The position numbers were made by a program, and so were the translations under genes. A DNA stretch of 38,870 bases, from assembly GCA_009731375.1 (NCBI GenBank), contig BJOX01000072.1, positions 7,812 through 46,681 on the forward strand, read 5' to 3'. Under the pieces are notes generated by a model that had not been told where the DNA came from, ran no database searches, and saw only the letters and a program-made list of their open reading frames with translations. Origin of the DNA: Paulinella micropora (taxonomy: Eukaryota; Cercozoa; Imbricatea; Euglyphida). This document shows, one piece after another, positions 30,200 to 38,870 of the stretch (the stretch's first letter is position 1; each line of letters opens with the position of its first letter).

Positions 30200-30679
30200 A
30201 CCATATATACATACTAATTTTTACATAAAATACATACATACAGGCATTGCGGGCTTATATGTCACATAAGCAAAAGATAAATTTGACTGCAACTCCCGTT
30301 CAGATTTGGCGGACGTGAAGTACTCTAAAAATTGCATCTCATGCGTGATCTCATGCGTAATCTAAAAATCTCATGCGTGATCTCTCGTATCTGCTCCCCC
30401 CTCCCCCCGTCTTCCTGAGTGCTTTTGGAATTTATCGGTGCGATGGGATATCATCGCTTAATTTGGACACAATAACAATTTTGCTGAGTGTAAAGCGCTA
30501 GATATAGACCATAATTGCTCTGTGTACTTAGTAACTAGGAACCTCTTCTTTGTTTTCCTCTCTATCTTTTTCTTTTCATTTCTTTTTGTTTGTTTTGTTT
30601 CATTTCATTTCCTTTCATTCATTCATCTTTCATTCTTTCTTTCTTTTTCTTTCCTTTCTAGCACACTCTCACAACAGAC
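30200..30679. other. Unique intron sequence
   Basis: About 480 bases with few repeats, then (TTTC)-rich sequence at 30540-30660. No exon in phase is seen. Confidence 0.5.
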
Positions 30680-30745
30680 CAGGGCCTGGATGCGCTGGGC
30701 AATCTCAACAGATGTATGCTGCATACTTAGCAGTTGTGTAGCCGT
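30680..30745 (-). CDS. Exon Y1: TATQLLSMQHTSVEIAQRIQ
   Basis: 66 bp, 22 codons, phase 0-0. Acceptor ATGCAG|ACGGCT; donor CCCTG|GTCTGT. It codes TATQLLSMQHTSVEIAQRIQ and AL. Together with the EQGVK end of X1 it gives the same joined protein as X2 plus Y2. Confidence 0.85.
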
Positions 30746-30811
30746 CTGCATACAGACATATATACATAATATATACATACATTTATGATACATGTCATTA
30801 TGTACATACAT

Positions 30812-31612
30812 AGCGTTGAACGAATGTATGCTGCATACTGAGCAATTGCATAGCCGTCTGTATACAGATGCATATACACATATACATACATGTATGATAC
30901 ATGTGTTATATACATGCATACATTATGTACATACAAAGCGATTTCAACGTATATATGCTGCATACTTAGCAGTTGCGTATATATGTCTGTATGCACACGA
31001 CTACGCAACTGCTAAGTATGCAGCATACATTATATTCATTTATAAACACATGTACCATAAACGTGTATGTATGTGTGTATGTATGTATGTATGTTTATGT
31101 ATGTATGTACGAATATATGTCTGTATACAGACGACTACGTAACTGCTAAGTATGCAGCATACATCCGTTGAAGTCGCTATGTATGTATATAATGTATTCA
31201 TGTCTAAACATGTATCATAAAGGTATGTATGTATGATTATATGTCTGTATACTTACATACATACCTTTATGACGCATGTGTTATACATGAATACATTATG
31301 TACATTCACGTATAAACATGTATCATAAAGGTATGTATGTATGAATATATGTCTGTATACTTACATACATACCTTTATGACACATGTATTCATAACATGA
31401 ATACATTATGTACATACAAAGCAATTTCAACGGATATATCCTGCATACTTAGCAGTTACCTAGTCGTCTGCATACAGACTATACCTACATACATACGTTT
31501 ATGATACATGTGTTTGTAAAAGAATACAGTATGTACACACACAGCGATTTCATCGGATGTATGCTGCATAGCTAGCAGTTGCAATGATATTAGCCGCTGC
31601 ATACAGACACAT
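30812..31612. repeat. Scattered and inverted copies of exon Y1
   Basis: Partial copies of the Y1 5' end (ACAACTGCTAAGTATGCAGC) occur on the minus strand at 30812-30870, 30945-30990, 31432-31480 and 31551-31612, and on the + strand at 31002-31036 and 31126-31180. They are separated by (ATGT)n-like DNA. The stretch also has ACGTATAAACATGTATCAT-type repeats and two palindromes at 31215-31272 and 31325-31381. Confidence 0.85.
30954..31027. repeat. 26-bp perfect inverted repeat
   Basis: 30954-30979 and 31002-31027 are perfect reverse complements with a 22-base loop. The arms are two oppositely oriented copies of the Y1 exon end. Confidence 0.95.
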
Positions 31613-31659
31613 ACATAAATACATACATACATACATACATGCATGCATACATACATACC

Positions 31660-31695
31660 TGCACGCCTTGCTCCAACCAAAGCTTCATGACATGG

Positions 31696-31726
<31 letters not shown>

Positions 31727-32430
31727 GTGTGTGTATGTATTGTTTTTATGTATATATGTCTGTATGCAATTCATATATTGACTCCTTGCTCCAACCAAAG
31801 CTCCATGACGTTTGCCAACACAGATGTATGTATGTATGTATGTATGTATGTGTGTGTGTGTATGTATTGTTTTTATGTATATATGTCTGTATGCATTGCA
31901 TACATTGACTCCTTGCTCCAACCAAAGCTCCATGACGTTTGCCAACACAGATGTATGTATGTATGTATGTATGTATGTATGTATGTATGTATTGTTTTTA
32001 TGTATATATGTCTGTATGCAATGCATACATTGACTCCTTGCTCCAACCAAAGCTCCATGACGTTTGCCAACACAGATGTATGTATGTATGTATGTATGTG
32101 TGTGTGTGTGTATGTATTGTTTTTATGTATATATGTCTGTATGCTATGCATACATTGACTCCTTGCTCCAACCAAACCTCCATGACGTTTGCCAACACAG
32201 ATGTATGTATGTATGTATGTGTGTGTTTGTATTGTTTTTATGTATGTATGTCTGTATGCAATGCATACATTGACTCCTTGCTCCAACCAAAGCTCCATGA
32301 CGTTTGCCAACACAGATGTATGTATGTATGTATGTATGTATTGTTTTAATGTATATATGTCTGTATGCAATGCATACATTGACTCCTTGCTCTAACCAAA
32401 GCTCCATGACGTTTGCCAACACAGATGTAT
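31660..32430 (-). repeat. Minisatellite derived from exon X1
   Basis: Units of 110-127 bp. Each holds on the minus strand TTGGCAAACGTCATGGAGCT and TTGGTTGGAGCAAGGAGTCAA, coding LANVMELWLEQGV, plus a variable (ATGT)n and GTTTTTATGTATATATGTCT on +. Cores are at about 31666, 31781, 31908, 32033, 32158, 32272 and 32382. None keeps a clear acceptor before the copy. Confidence 0.9.
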
Positions 32431-32488
32431 GTATGTATGCATGTATGTATATTGTTTTTATGTATATATGTCTGTATGCAATGTATAC

Positions 32489-32780
32489 CTTGACTCCTTG
32501 CTCTAGCGAAAGTTCCATGACGTTCGCCAAGAGGGAGCGGGGCTGGGTTAGTGAGATTGCGTGCGATGAAGGAGAAGGTGATGATGATGATGATGATGAT
32601 GATGAGGAGGAGGAGGAGGAAGAAGAAGAAGAAGAAGAAGAGGAAAAGGAAGAGGAAGAAGAAGAAGAAGAAGAAGAAGAAGAAGAGGAAGAGGAAGAAG
32701 AAGAAGAAGAAGAAGAAGAGGAAGAGGAAGAGGAAGAAGAGGAAGAAGAAGAGGAGGAGGAGGAAGAGGAAGAAGAAGAA

Positions 32781-32812
<32 letters not shown>

Positions 32813-32871
32813 AGAAGGAGAAGCATGTATCGCAAGCAACTCCAACAAGGGCACGGCCCACTCATCCATGC
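32489..32871 (-). CDS. Exon X1: helix, poly-Ser linker, helix
   Basis: 383 bp. Acceptor CATTAG|GCATGG; donor TCAAG|GTATAC. Its first two bases complete a Gly codon; it ends in phase 0. It codes MDEWAVPLLELLAIHASP, then about 75 mostly Ser residues from (TCC/TCT)n at about 32580-32820, then SHAISLTQPRSLLANVMELS and LEQGVK. The Ser run is a microsatellite retained in coding sequence; the paralogous X2 lacks it. Confidence 0.82.
32575..32822. repeat. (GAT)n and (GAA/GAG)n inside exon X1
   Basis: A triplet repeat on + that is purine-only and reads as Ser on the coding strand. Triplet length changes keep frame. Confidence 0.9.
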
Positions 32872-33001
32872 CTAATGGTATTCAATATTAGATAGACAGA
32901 TAGATGAGATATCGCAAAAGGAATGTAGTCCTAGCAAAGGAACGCATTTTTACATCAAATGGTAATTTGTGTACTGTGCATGTGTCCGGGATGGGAATCA
33001 C

Positions 33002-33059
33002 CGGTAGGCTGTGTTCTGGAAAAAGGAAGAGGAGGTAGGTCGTTGAAGAAAAAGGCAAT
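33002..33059 (-). CDS. Exon: IAFFFNDLPPLPFSRTQPT
   Basis: 58 bp. A strong pyrimidine-rich acceptor (CTCTCCATTCCTAG|ATTGCC) and donor ACCG|GTGATT. Phase 0 in, one base left, as X1 requires. It codes IAFFFNDLPPLPFSRTQPT. Confidence 0.65.
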
Positions 33060-33131
33060 CTAGGAATGGAGAGTGGGGAGGATAAGGAAGAAGAGAAAGA
33101 AAAGGAAGCCGTTAGTCCAAATGTTTTGAGC

Positions 33132-33188
<57 letters not shown>

Positions 33189-33296
33189 TGTTTGGCCTAT
33201 CAGCTCTGCATATCCGAAGACATAGGCATCCATTCCAACCCGCCGCCAATCAGCGACTGGGTAGAGATAGATAGATAGATAGATAGACAGATAGAC

Positions 33297-33335
<39 letters not shown>
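33132..33335. repeat. (GATA)n microsatellites
   Basis: Two (GATA)n arrays flank the 33222-33256 exon. Confidence 0.95.
33222..33256 (-). CDS. Exon: ADWRRVGMDAY
   Basis: 35 bp. Acceptor CCCAG|TCGCTG; donor CCTAT|GTCTTC (an earlier GTTGGA would also keep phase). The first two bases complete a Val codon with the previous exon. Confidence 0.5.
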
Positions 33336-33336
33336 C

Positions 33337-33373
33337 CGAGACGAGGTGGGACTGTCAGCCGATCCTTGGCCAT
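33337..33373 (-). CDS. Exon: MAKDRLTVPPRL
   Basis: 37 bp. Acceptor GTACAG|ATGGCC; donor CTCG|GTCTATC, which runs into (TATC)n. Phase 0 in, one base left. It codes MAKDRLTVPPRL. Confidence 0.5.
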
Positions 33374-33378
33374 CTGTA

Positions 33379-34080
<702 letters not shown>

Positions 34081-34104
34081 ATATATTATGATGTATATCT
34101 GTAC

Positions 34105-34137
34105 CCCTTTGTGAGAATTCTCGCTCCAAAAGGCTTC
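34105..34137 (-). CDS. Possible exon: KPFGARILTKG
   Basis: 33 bp between GGTAG| and |GTACAG. It codes KPFGARILTK and leaves GG, which the first G of 33915-33951 completes. The two look like a tandem pair. Confidence 0.35.
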
Positions 34138-34140
34138 CTA

Positions 34141-34317
34141 CCTATGTATGTATGTATGTATGTATGTATGTATGTGTTTGCAATGCATGTATGTATGTAT
34201 GTAATGCATGCATGTAATGCATGCATGCATGTATGTATGTATGTATGTATGTATGTATATGTATGTACATGTATGTATGTATATGTATGTATGTATATGT
34301 ATGTATGTATGTATGTA
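34141..34317. repeat. (ATGT)n microsatellite
   Basis: The array lies between the 34105-34137 and 34319-34369 candidate exons and starts directly at the donor of the latter. Confidence 0.95.
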
Positions 34318-34318
34318 C

Positions 34319-34369
34319 CTCTCGTAATGCGTGCGCGGTTAGCCCGTGTTCGAGGAGCTTGCTGTTTGC
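34319..34369 (-). CDS. Possible exon: ANSKLLEHGLTAHALRE
   Basis: 51 bp, 17 codons. Acceptor CTATAG|GCAAAC; donor CGAGAG|GTACAT. It codes ANSKLLEHGLTAHALRE. It is similar to 34937-34977. Its phase does not fit the next candidate without a shift, so the borders are uncertain. Confidence 0.45.
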
Positions 34370-34374
34370 CTATA

Positions 34375-34903
34375 GATAGACATAGATATAGAGATATAGA
34401 TATGCATATGCATACACATATACACACATATATACACATACATATACATACACATATACATATACACATACAAATACGAATACAAATACAATATATACAT
34501 ATACATATACATGCACATATGCATGCCCATACACATACACATACACACATACACATACACACATACACATACACACATACACACATGCACACATACACAT
34601 ACACACATACACATACACACATACACATACACGCATACACATACACACATACACGTACACACATACACGTACACACATACACATACACACATACACATAC
34701 ACACATACACACATACACACATACACATACATACACATACACACATACACATACACACATACATATACACACATACACATACACACATACACATACACAC
34801 ATACACATACACACATACACATACACAAACATACACATATACGTACACGTACACGTACACGTACACGTACACGTACACGTACACATACATGTACATATAC
34901 ATG

Positions 34904-34935
<32 letters not shown>
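34375..34935. repeat. (ACATAC)n hexanucleotide array
   Basis: (ACACAT/ACATAT)n variants with a short (ACAAATACG) unit and (ACGTAC)n at 34843-34880. Intronic. Confidence 0.95.
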
Positions 34936-34936
<1 letters not shown>

Positions 34937-34941
<5 letters not shown>

Positions 34942-34977
34942 TGTGCATTCAACCCATGTTCGAGCAGCTGCCGTTGG
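34937..34977 (-). CDS. Possible exon: QRQLLEHGLNAH
   Basis: 41 bp. Acceptor AATTAG|CCAACG; donor ATAT|GTATAT within the repeat. It codes QRQLLEHGLNAH. A homologue of 34319-34369. Confidence 0.35.
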
Positions 34978-35094
34978 CTAATTTGTAAGATACATATAGA
35001 TATAGATATAGATATAGATCTAGATCTAGATCTAGATATCCATATCCATATCCATATCCATATCCATATTGTTGTAATATAATATAATATGTAC

Positions 35095-35149
35095 GCAGAG
35101 ATACCACTCGAGTAATCAAGCGCGATGTAGCGGACTTGGGCCAAAACAC
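35095..35149 (-). CDS. Exon: VLAQVRYIALDYSSGIS
   Basis: 55 bp. Acceptor TGTAG|GTGTTT; donor TCTGC|GTACAT (GTATCT a few bases earlier is also possible). The reading VLAQVRYIALDYSSGIS is the more protein-like, but its phase does not match the previous exon as drawn. Confidence 0.45.
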
Positions 35150-35150
35150 C

Positions 35151-35252
35151 TACATACATACATACATACATACATACATACATACATACATACATACATA
35201 CATGCATACATACATACATACATACATACATACATACATACATACATACATA
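35151..35252. repeat. (CATA)n microsatellite
   Basis: On the minus strand this is (GTAT)n beginning at the donor of the 35254-35326 exon and reaching the acceptor of the next, so the whole intron is one microsatellite. Confidence 0.9.
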
Positions 35253-35253
35253 C

Positions 35254-35326
35254 CAGCGCAGCGCTCTTGTAGCCAGATTTCAATGCGGGGATGTATTGCT
35301 TGTCCTCATCGTTCACGTTCCGCGAG
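35254..35326 (-). CDS. Exon: SRNVNDEDKQYIPALKSGYK
   Basis: 73 bp. Acceptor GTAG|CTCGCGG; donor CGCTG|GTATGTATG. It codes SRNVNDEDKQYIPALKSGYK and SAAL. Three more or less complete copies lie upstream up to 35667. Confidence 0.65.
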
Positions 35327-35339
35327 CTACCAAAAAAAA

Positions 35340-35667
35340 ATCGTACATACATACATACATACACGCTCTTGTAGCCCAATTTGGGCTACAAAAAAAAAAT
35401 CCTACATACATACATACATACACGCTCTGGTAGCCCAATGTCAATGTGGAGATGTATTGCTTGTCCTCATCGTTCACGTTCCGCGAGCTACAAAAAAAAA
35501 AAAAATCGTACATACATACATACATACACGCTCTTGTAGCCCAATTTCAATGTGGACACTATGTATGTATGTATGTATGTATGTATGTATGTATGTATGT
35601 ATGTATGTATGTATGTATATATGTAGATGTATTGCTTGTCCTCATCGTGCACGCCCCGCGAGCTACA
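35340..35667 (-). repeat. Copies of the 35254-35326 exon with (CATA)n
   Basis: 35419-35491 is a nearly full copy (SRNVNDEDKQYI kept). 35526-35558 plus 35622-35667 is one copy split by an inserted (ATGT)n tract. 35362-35392 is a short remnant ending in the palindrome GTAGCCCAATTTGGGCTAC. The A-runs at 35332, 35389 and 35491 mark each acceptor side. Confidence 0.85.
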
Positions 35668-35799
35668 AAAACAATCGTACATACATATGTACATATATAC
35701 GTACGTACATACATAATATACATAATATACATACATTTATGCATACATACGTACGTACATGCATACATACGTACATACGTACATACATACATACATACA

Positions 35800-35830
<31 letters not shown>

Positions 35831-35845
35831 GCATTTACACATAAC
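35668..35845. repeat. (CATA)n microsatellites
   Basis: Tetranucleotide repeats with CGTA variants; intronic. Confidence 0.95.
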
Positions 35846-35901
35846 CTGCACCCTAGATTGGTGCGACGAGCATAGGAAGGGGATGCTGAGGCATTATAGC
35901 G
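35846..35901 (-). CDS. Doubtful exon
   Basis: 56 bp open in one frame (RYNASASPSYARRTNLGC) with donor TGCAG|GTTATG. The would-be acceptor lies in a purine tract, which is unusual, so this may not be an exon. Confidence 0.25.
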
Positions 35902-35932
35902 CTCTCTCTCTCTCTCTCTCCCTCCCTTCCTG

Positions 35933-35933
<1 letters not shown>

Positions 35934-35976
<43 letters not shown>
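35934..35976. repeat. Poly-C run (43 C) at the gap edge
   Basis: 43 consecutive C reach the gap. On the minus strand this is poly-G, capable of quadruplex formation. It may be real or a read-end artefact. Confidence 0.8.
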
Positions 35977-36590
35977 NNNNNNNNNNNNNNNNNNNNNNNN
36001 NNNNNNNNNNNNNNNNNNNNNNNNNNNNNNNNNNNNNNNNNNNNNNNNNNNNNNNNNNNNNNNNNNNNNNNNNNNNNNNNNNNNNNNNNNNNNNNNNNNN
36101 NNNNNNNNNNNNNNNNNNNNNNNNNNNNNNNNNNNNNNNNNNNNNNNNNNNNNNNNNNNNNNNNNNNNNNNNNNNNNNNNNNNNNNNNNNNNNNNNNNNN
36201 NNNNNNNNNNNNNNNNNNNNNNNNNNNNNNNNNNNNNNNNNNNNNNNNNNNNNNNNNNNNNNNNNNNNNNNNNNNNNNNNNNNNNNNNNNNNNNNNNNNN
36301 NNNNNNNNNNNNNNNNNNNNNNNNNNNNNNNNNNNNNNNNNNNNNNNNNNNNNNNNNNNNNNNNNNNNNNNNNNNNNNNNNNNNNNNNNNNNNNNNNNNN
36401 NNNNNNNNNNNNNNNNNNNNNNNNNNNNNNNNNNNNNNNNNNNNNNNNNNNNNNNNNNNNNNNNNNNNNNNNNNNNNNNNNNNNNNNNNNNNNNNNNNNN
36501 NNNNNNNNNNNNNNNNNNNNNNNNNNNNNNNNNNNNNNNNNNNNNNNNNNNNNNNNNNNNNNNNNNNNNNNNNNNNNNNNNNNNNNNNNN
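35977..36590. other. Assembly gap (614 N)
   Basis: Unknown sequence; one or more exons of the host gene may lie here. Confidence 1.
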
Positions 36591-36608
36591 TCTATCTATC
36601 TATCTATC

Positions 36609-36687
<79 letters not shown>

Positions 36688-36760
36688 GTCTATCCATCTA
36701 CCTACCTACCTACCTACCTACCTACTACCTGCTTACCTACCTATACCACCTACCCCACCC
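36591..36760. repeat. (TATC)n and (TACC)n microsatellites
   Basis: Intronic tetranucleotide arrays between the gap and the donor of the 36780-36879 exon. Confidence 0.95.
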
Positions 36761-36779
36761 ACCTTCCTACCAAGCTAAC

Positions 36780-36879
36780 CTCGGTTCTGAATCAGGATCA
36801 TACAGCTGGTCAGTGGGAAACAACATGTCAGCAGCGGTGAGCTTGACTTGTTCCAACAGCCACAACTTGTCATCGACAG
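36780..36879 (-). CDS. Exon: VDDKLWLLEQVKLTAADMLF segment
   Basis: 100 bp. Acceptor TGGCCAG|CTGTCG; donor CCGAG|GTTAGC. Its first two bases complete an Ala codon with the previous exon's G. It codes VDDKLWLLEQVKLTAADMLF and PTDQLYDPDSEP. Confidence 0.75.
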
Positions 36880-36924
36880 CTGGCCACACCACTCAAATAA
36901 TGCAGCATTTTGAATACGTATGAA

Positions 36925-37120
36925 TAAATAAATGAATCGAATGAATCAATCGATTATCAATTATTCAATTTATCAAGTACTCAATGAATGAATCAATCAA
37001 ATCAATCAAATCAATCAAATCAATCAAATCGATCGAATCAATCGAATCAATCAAATCAATCAAATCAATCAAATCAATCAAATCAATCAAATCAATCAAA
37101 TCAATCAAATCAATAAATCA

Positions 37121-37166
<46 letters not shown>

Positions 37167-37187
37167 CCAACCAACCAACCAACCAAC

Positions 37188-37222
<35 letters not shown>
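36925..37222. repeat. (AATC/AAATC)n array
   Basis: AATCAATCA and AAATCAATC repeats with a (CAAC)n patch at 37166-37190; intronic. Confidence 0.95.
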
Positions 37223-37223
<1 letters not shown>

Positions 37224-37332
37224 TTGTCAGGCGTTGATCGGCATAACATATACAACAACAATAACAATAAATAATCATATCAGTTTCATGGCATGGTAAG
37301 TCATAATATATGCAATCATCTACATGATCTAC

Positions 37333-37389
37333 CTTGATCGCGTATCCAACGGATCGTTGTGGTTTCTGTCGTCACTTCCTCGATCTCAG
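37333..37389 (-). CDS. Exon: [18 protein letters not shown]
   Basis: 57 bp. Acceptor TGTACAG|CTGAGA; donor TCAAG|GTAGAT. It codes [18 protein letters not shown], in phase with 36780-36879. It is the 3' half of an array unit (see 37549-38557) cut off from its 5' half by a (TATC)n tract. Confidence 0.7.
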
Positions 37390-37394
37390 CTGTA

Positions 37395-37479
37395 CAGATA
37401 GACATATAGACATATAGACAGACAGACAGACAGATAGATAGATAGGTAGATAGATAGATAGATAGATAGATAGACAAAC

Positions 37480-37548
<69 letters not shown>
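37395..37548. repeat. (GATA)n tract splitting an exon unit
   Basis: (GATA)n with (GACA) variants. On one side is the unit's CAGCTGAGATCGAGGAAG, on the other CCCCGAG, which are joined in the other copies. Confidence 0.9.
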
Positions 37549-37549
<1 letters not shown>

Positions 37550-37675
37550 CTCGGGGTTAATATTTCCCGGCGACGCTGTATGTATGTATACATGCATGTA
37601 ATGGTATGTATGTATGTATGTATGTCACTTCCTCGATCTCAGCTGTCGCGGGGTCAATATCTTCCGGCGACGCTG

Positions 37676-37707
<32 letters not shown>

Positions 37708-38258
37708 TGTCACTTCCTCGATCTCAGCTGTCTCGGGGTCAATCTCATCCGGCGACGCTGTATGTATGTATGTATGTATGTATGTATGCATGCATGAAGG
37801 TATGTATGTATGTATGTATGTATGTATGTATGTATGATGTTTCTTTTGTCCCTGCCTCGATCTCAGCCGTCTCGGGGTCGATCTCTTCCGGCTGTATGTT
37901 TGTATGTATGTATGTATGTCACTTCCTCGATCTCAGCTGTCTCGGGGTCAATATCTTCCGGCGACGCTGTATGTATGTAGGTATGTATGTATGTATGTAT
38001 ATATAATTGTATGTATGTATGTATGTATGTATGTCACTTCCTCGATCTCAGCTGTCTCGGGGTCAATCTCATCCGGCGACGCTGTATGTATGTATGTATG
38101 TATGTATGTATGTATGTATGTATGTATGTATGTATGTATGTATGTATGATGTTTCTTTCGTCACTTCCTCGATCTCAGCTGTCTCGGGGTCGATCTCTTC
38201 CGGCGTGTCACTTCCTCGATCTCAGCTGTCTCAGGGTCAATCTCTTCCGGCGACGCTG

Positions 38259-38290
<32 letters not shown>

Positions 38291-38557
38291 TGTATGTCAC
38301 TTCCTGGATCTCAGCTGTCTCGGGGTCAATATCTTCCGGCGACGCTGTATGTATATTGTATGTATGTATGTAATTGTATGTATGTATGTATGTATGTATG
38401 TCACTTCCTCGATCTCAGCTGTCTCGAAGTCGATCTCTTCCGGCGACGCTGTATGTATGTATGTATGTATGTATGTATGTATCGTTGGATAGTTGGTTTC
38501 TTTTGTCCCTTCCTCGATCTCAGCTGTCTCGGGGTCAATCTCTCCCGGCGACGCTGT
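37549..38557 (-). repeat. Minisatellite with acidic exon copies SPGEIDPETAEIEE
   Basis: Ten complete or nearly complete copies plus the split one. Each has on the minus strand CAG|CGTCGCCGGGAGAGATTGAC, CCCGAGACAGCTGAGATCGA and GGAA|GTGAC, coding SPGEIDPETAEIEE, separated by (ATGT)n of varying length. Copies at about 37549, 37624, 37710, 37850, 37918, 38033, 38160, 38207, 38298, 38404 and 38513. Substitutions are few, so it is young. Confidence 0.92.
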
Positions 38558-38645
38558 ATGTATGTATGTATGTATGTATGCATGCATGTATGTATGTATG
38601 TGTGTATGTATGTATGTATATATGTATGTATGTATGTATGTATAC

Positions 38646-38734
38646 CTTCATTCTCATCAAAATTTTCCTCGTCTTCGTCAGAAAGAGAGTAATTGGAAGA
38701 ATCTGAGCTTTCGCAACGCTCGTCACGCCAAGAC
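38646..38734 (-). CDS. Exon: acidic SDSSNYSLSDEDEENFDENE segment
   Basis: 89 bp. Acceptor CTGCAAG|GTCTTGG; donor TGAAG|GTATACATAC. One base in, one base left, matching the start of the array copies and of 37333-37389. It codes WRDERCESSDSSNYSLSDED and EENFDENE. The first exon seen here; the gene continues beyond the window. Confidence 0.7.
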
Positions 38735-38749
38735 CTTGCAGAATAACAA

Positions 38750-38773
38750 ATAATAATAATAATAATAATAATA
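38750..38773 (-). repeat. (ATT)n tail of SINE A3
   Basis: A short (AAT)n on +, the tail of the minus-strand SINE that follows. Confidence 0.9.
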
Positions 38774-38870
38774 GTGCTTCTCTGTCAATGGCTGATGCAT
38801 TTCTGCACATGCGCCTCCATCGTCTCACCCGTGAGGGGAGTACGAAGAATTGACGATAAGCTCTAATGAC
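38774..38870 (-). mobile_element. SINE family A, copy 3 (runs off the window)
   Basis: 97 bases identical or nearly so to A1 and A2 from the tail to about the middle of the body, with the GTGCA GAAA TGCAT stem-loop at 38808-38795. The head lies beyond the window. It sits in an intron or upstream region of the host gene in the same orientation. Confidence 0.9.

Noticed and set aside
31660-32545. CRISPR-like array (regular repeats with spacers)
   Set aside because: Units contain exon-derived sequence and variable tetranucleotide tracts, not short palindromic repeats with unique spacers; the window is eukaryotic.
38007-38706. + strand ORFs of Met-Tyr-Val-Cys repeats with [10 protein letters not shown]
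   Set aside because: They are the reverse strand of the exon minisatellite and (ATGT)n; the minus strand has the splice-bounded reading.

Overview
This is eukaryotic nuclear DNA: spliceosomal GT-AG introns, a tRNA-derived SINE, a non-LTR and a Ty3-like retroelement, and very heavy tri- and tetranucleotide microsatellites. I cannot fix the species. A protist or alga with a repeat-rich genome is the best guess, but the evidence for that is weak. There are five assembly gaps (417-426, 596-605, 6845-7177, 8866-9809, 35977-36590).

Layout. (1) 1-10054 is a dense train of retroposons, each ending in an (ATT)n tail, and many inserted into the tail of the previous one. On the + strand the order is a short LINE-headed element, SINE family B, then a long APE-type non-LTR retrotransposon (about 978-7273; one 1596-aa ORF). 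Families C (+), A, A, D and B (all -) follow, then another C. Families A, B, C and D carry a similar small stem-loop just before the tail, so one reverse transcriptase probably mobilises them all. (2) 10055-10794 is low-complexity and AT-rich sequence. (3) 10795-19950 is a decayed Ty3/gypsy-type element: a very large Ser-rich ORF1, two small ORFs with a shared Cys motif, RT, RNase H, a D58D35E integrase and a C-terminal extension, broken by stops and frameshifts. I see no LTRs. (4) 19951-22169 is AT-rich and holds a 311-bp foldback element.

(5) 22170-38734 is one minus-strand host gene (the 5' end lies outside the window) of about 28 candidate exons. From 33373 down to the stop at 22170, eighteen exons join in phase at every junction (2409 nt, 802 codons plus stop). 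They predict a helical-repeat protein with a poly-Ser linker and a low-complexity, basic, NLS-like C-terminus. I do not recognise the family.

The most striking biology is in this gene. A three-exon block (X-Y-Z) is duplicated in tandem. In addition, at least eight exons have thrown off local copies of an exon end plus its splice site. These copies lie in tandem arrays of about 94-150 bp units, mixed with tetranucleotide repeats that often start at the splice donor itself. One array carries about ten copies of a 45-bp exon, several of them symmetric (phase 0-0) with acceptor and donor intact, which could be spliced in any number. Exon-derived minisatellites as a source of variable protein repeats are my main candidate for an undescribed system.
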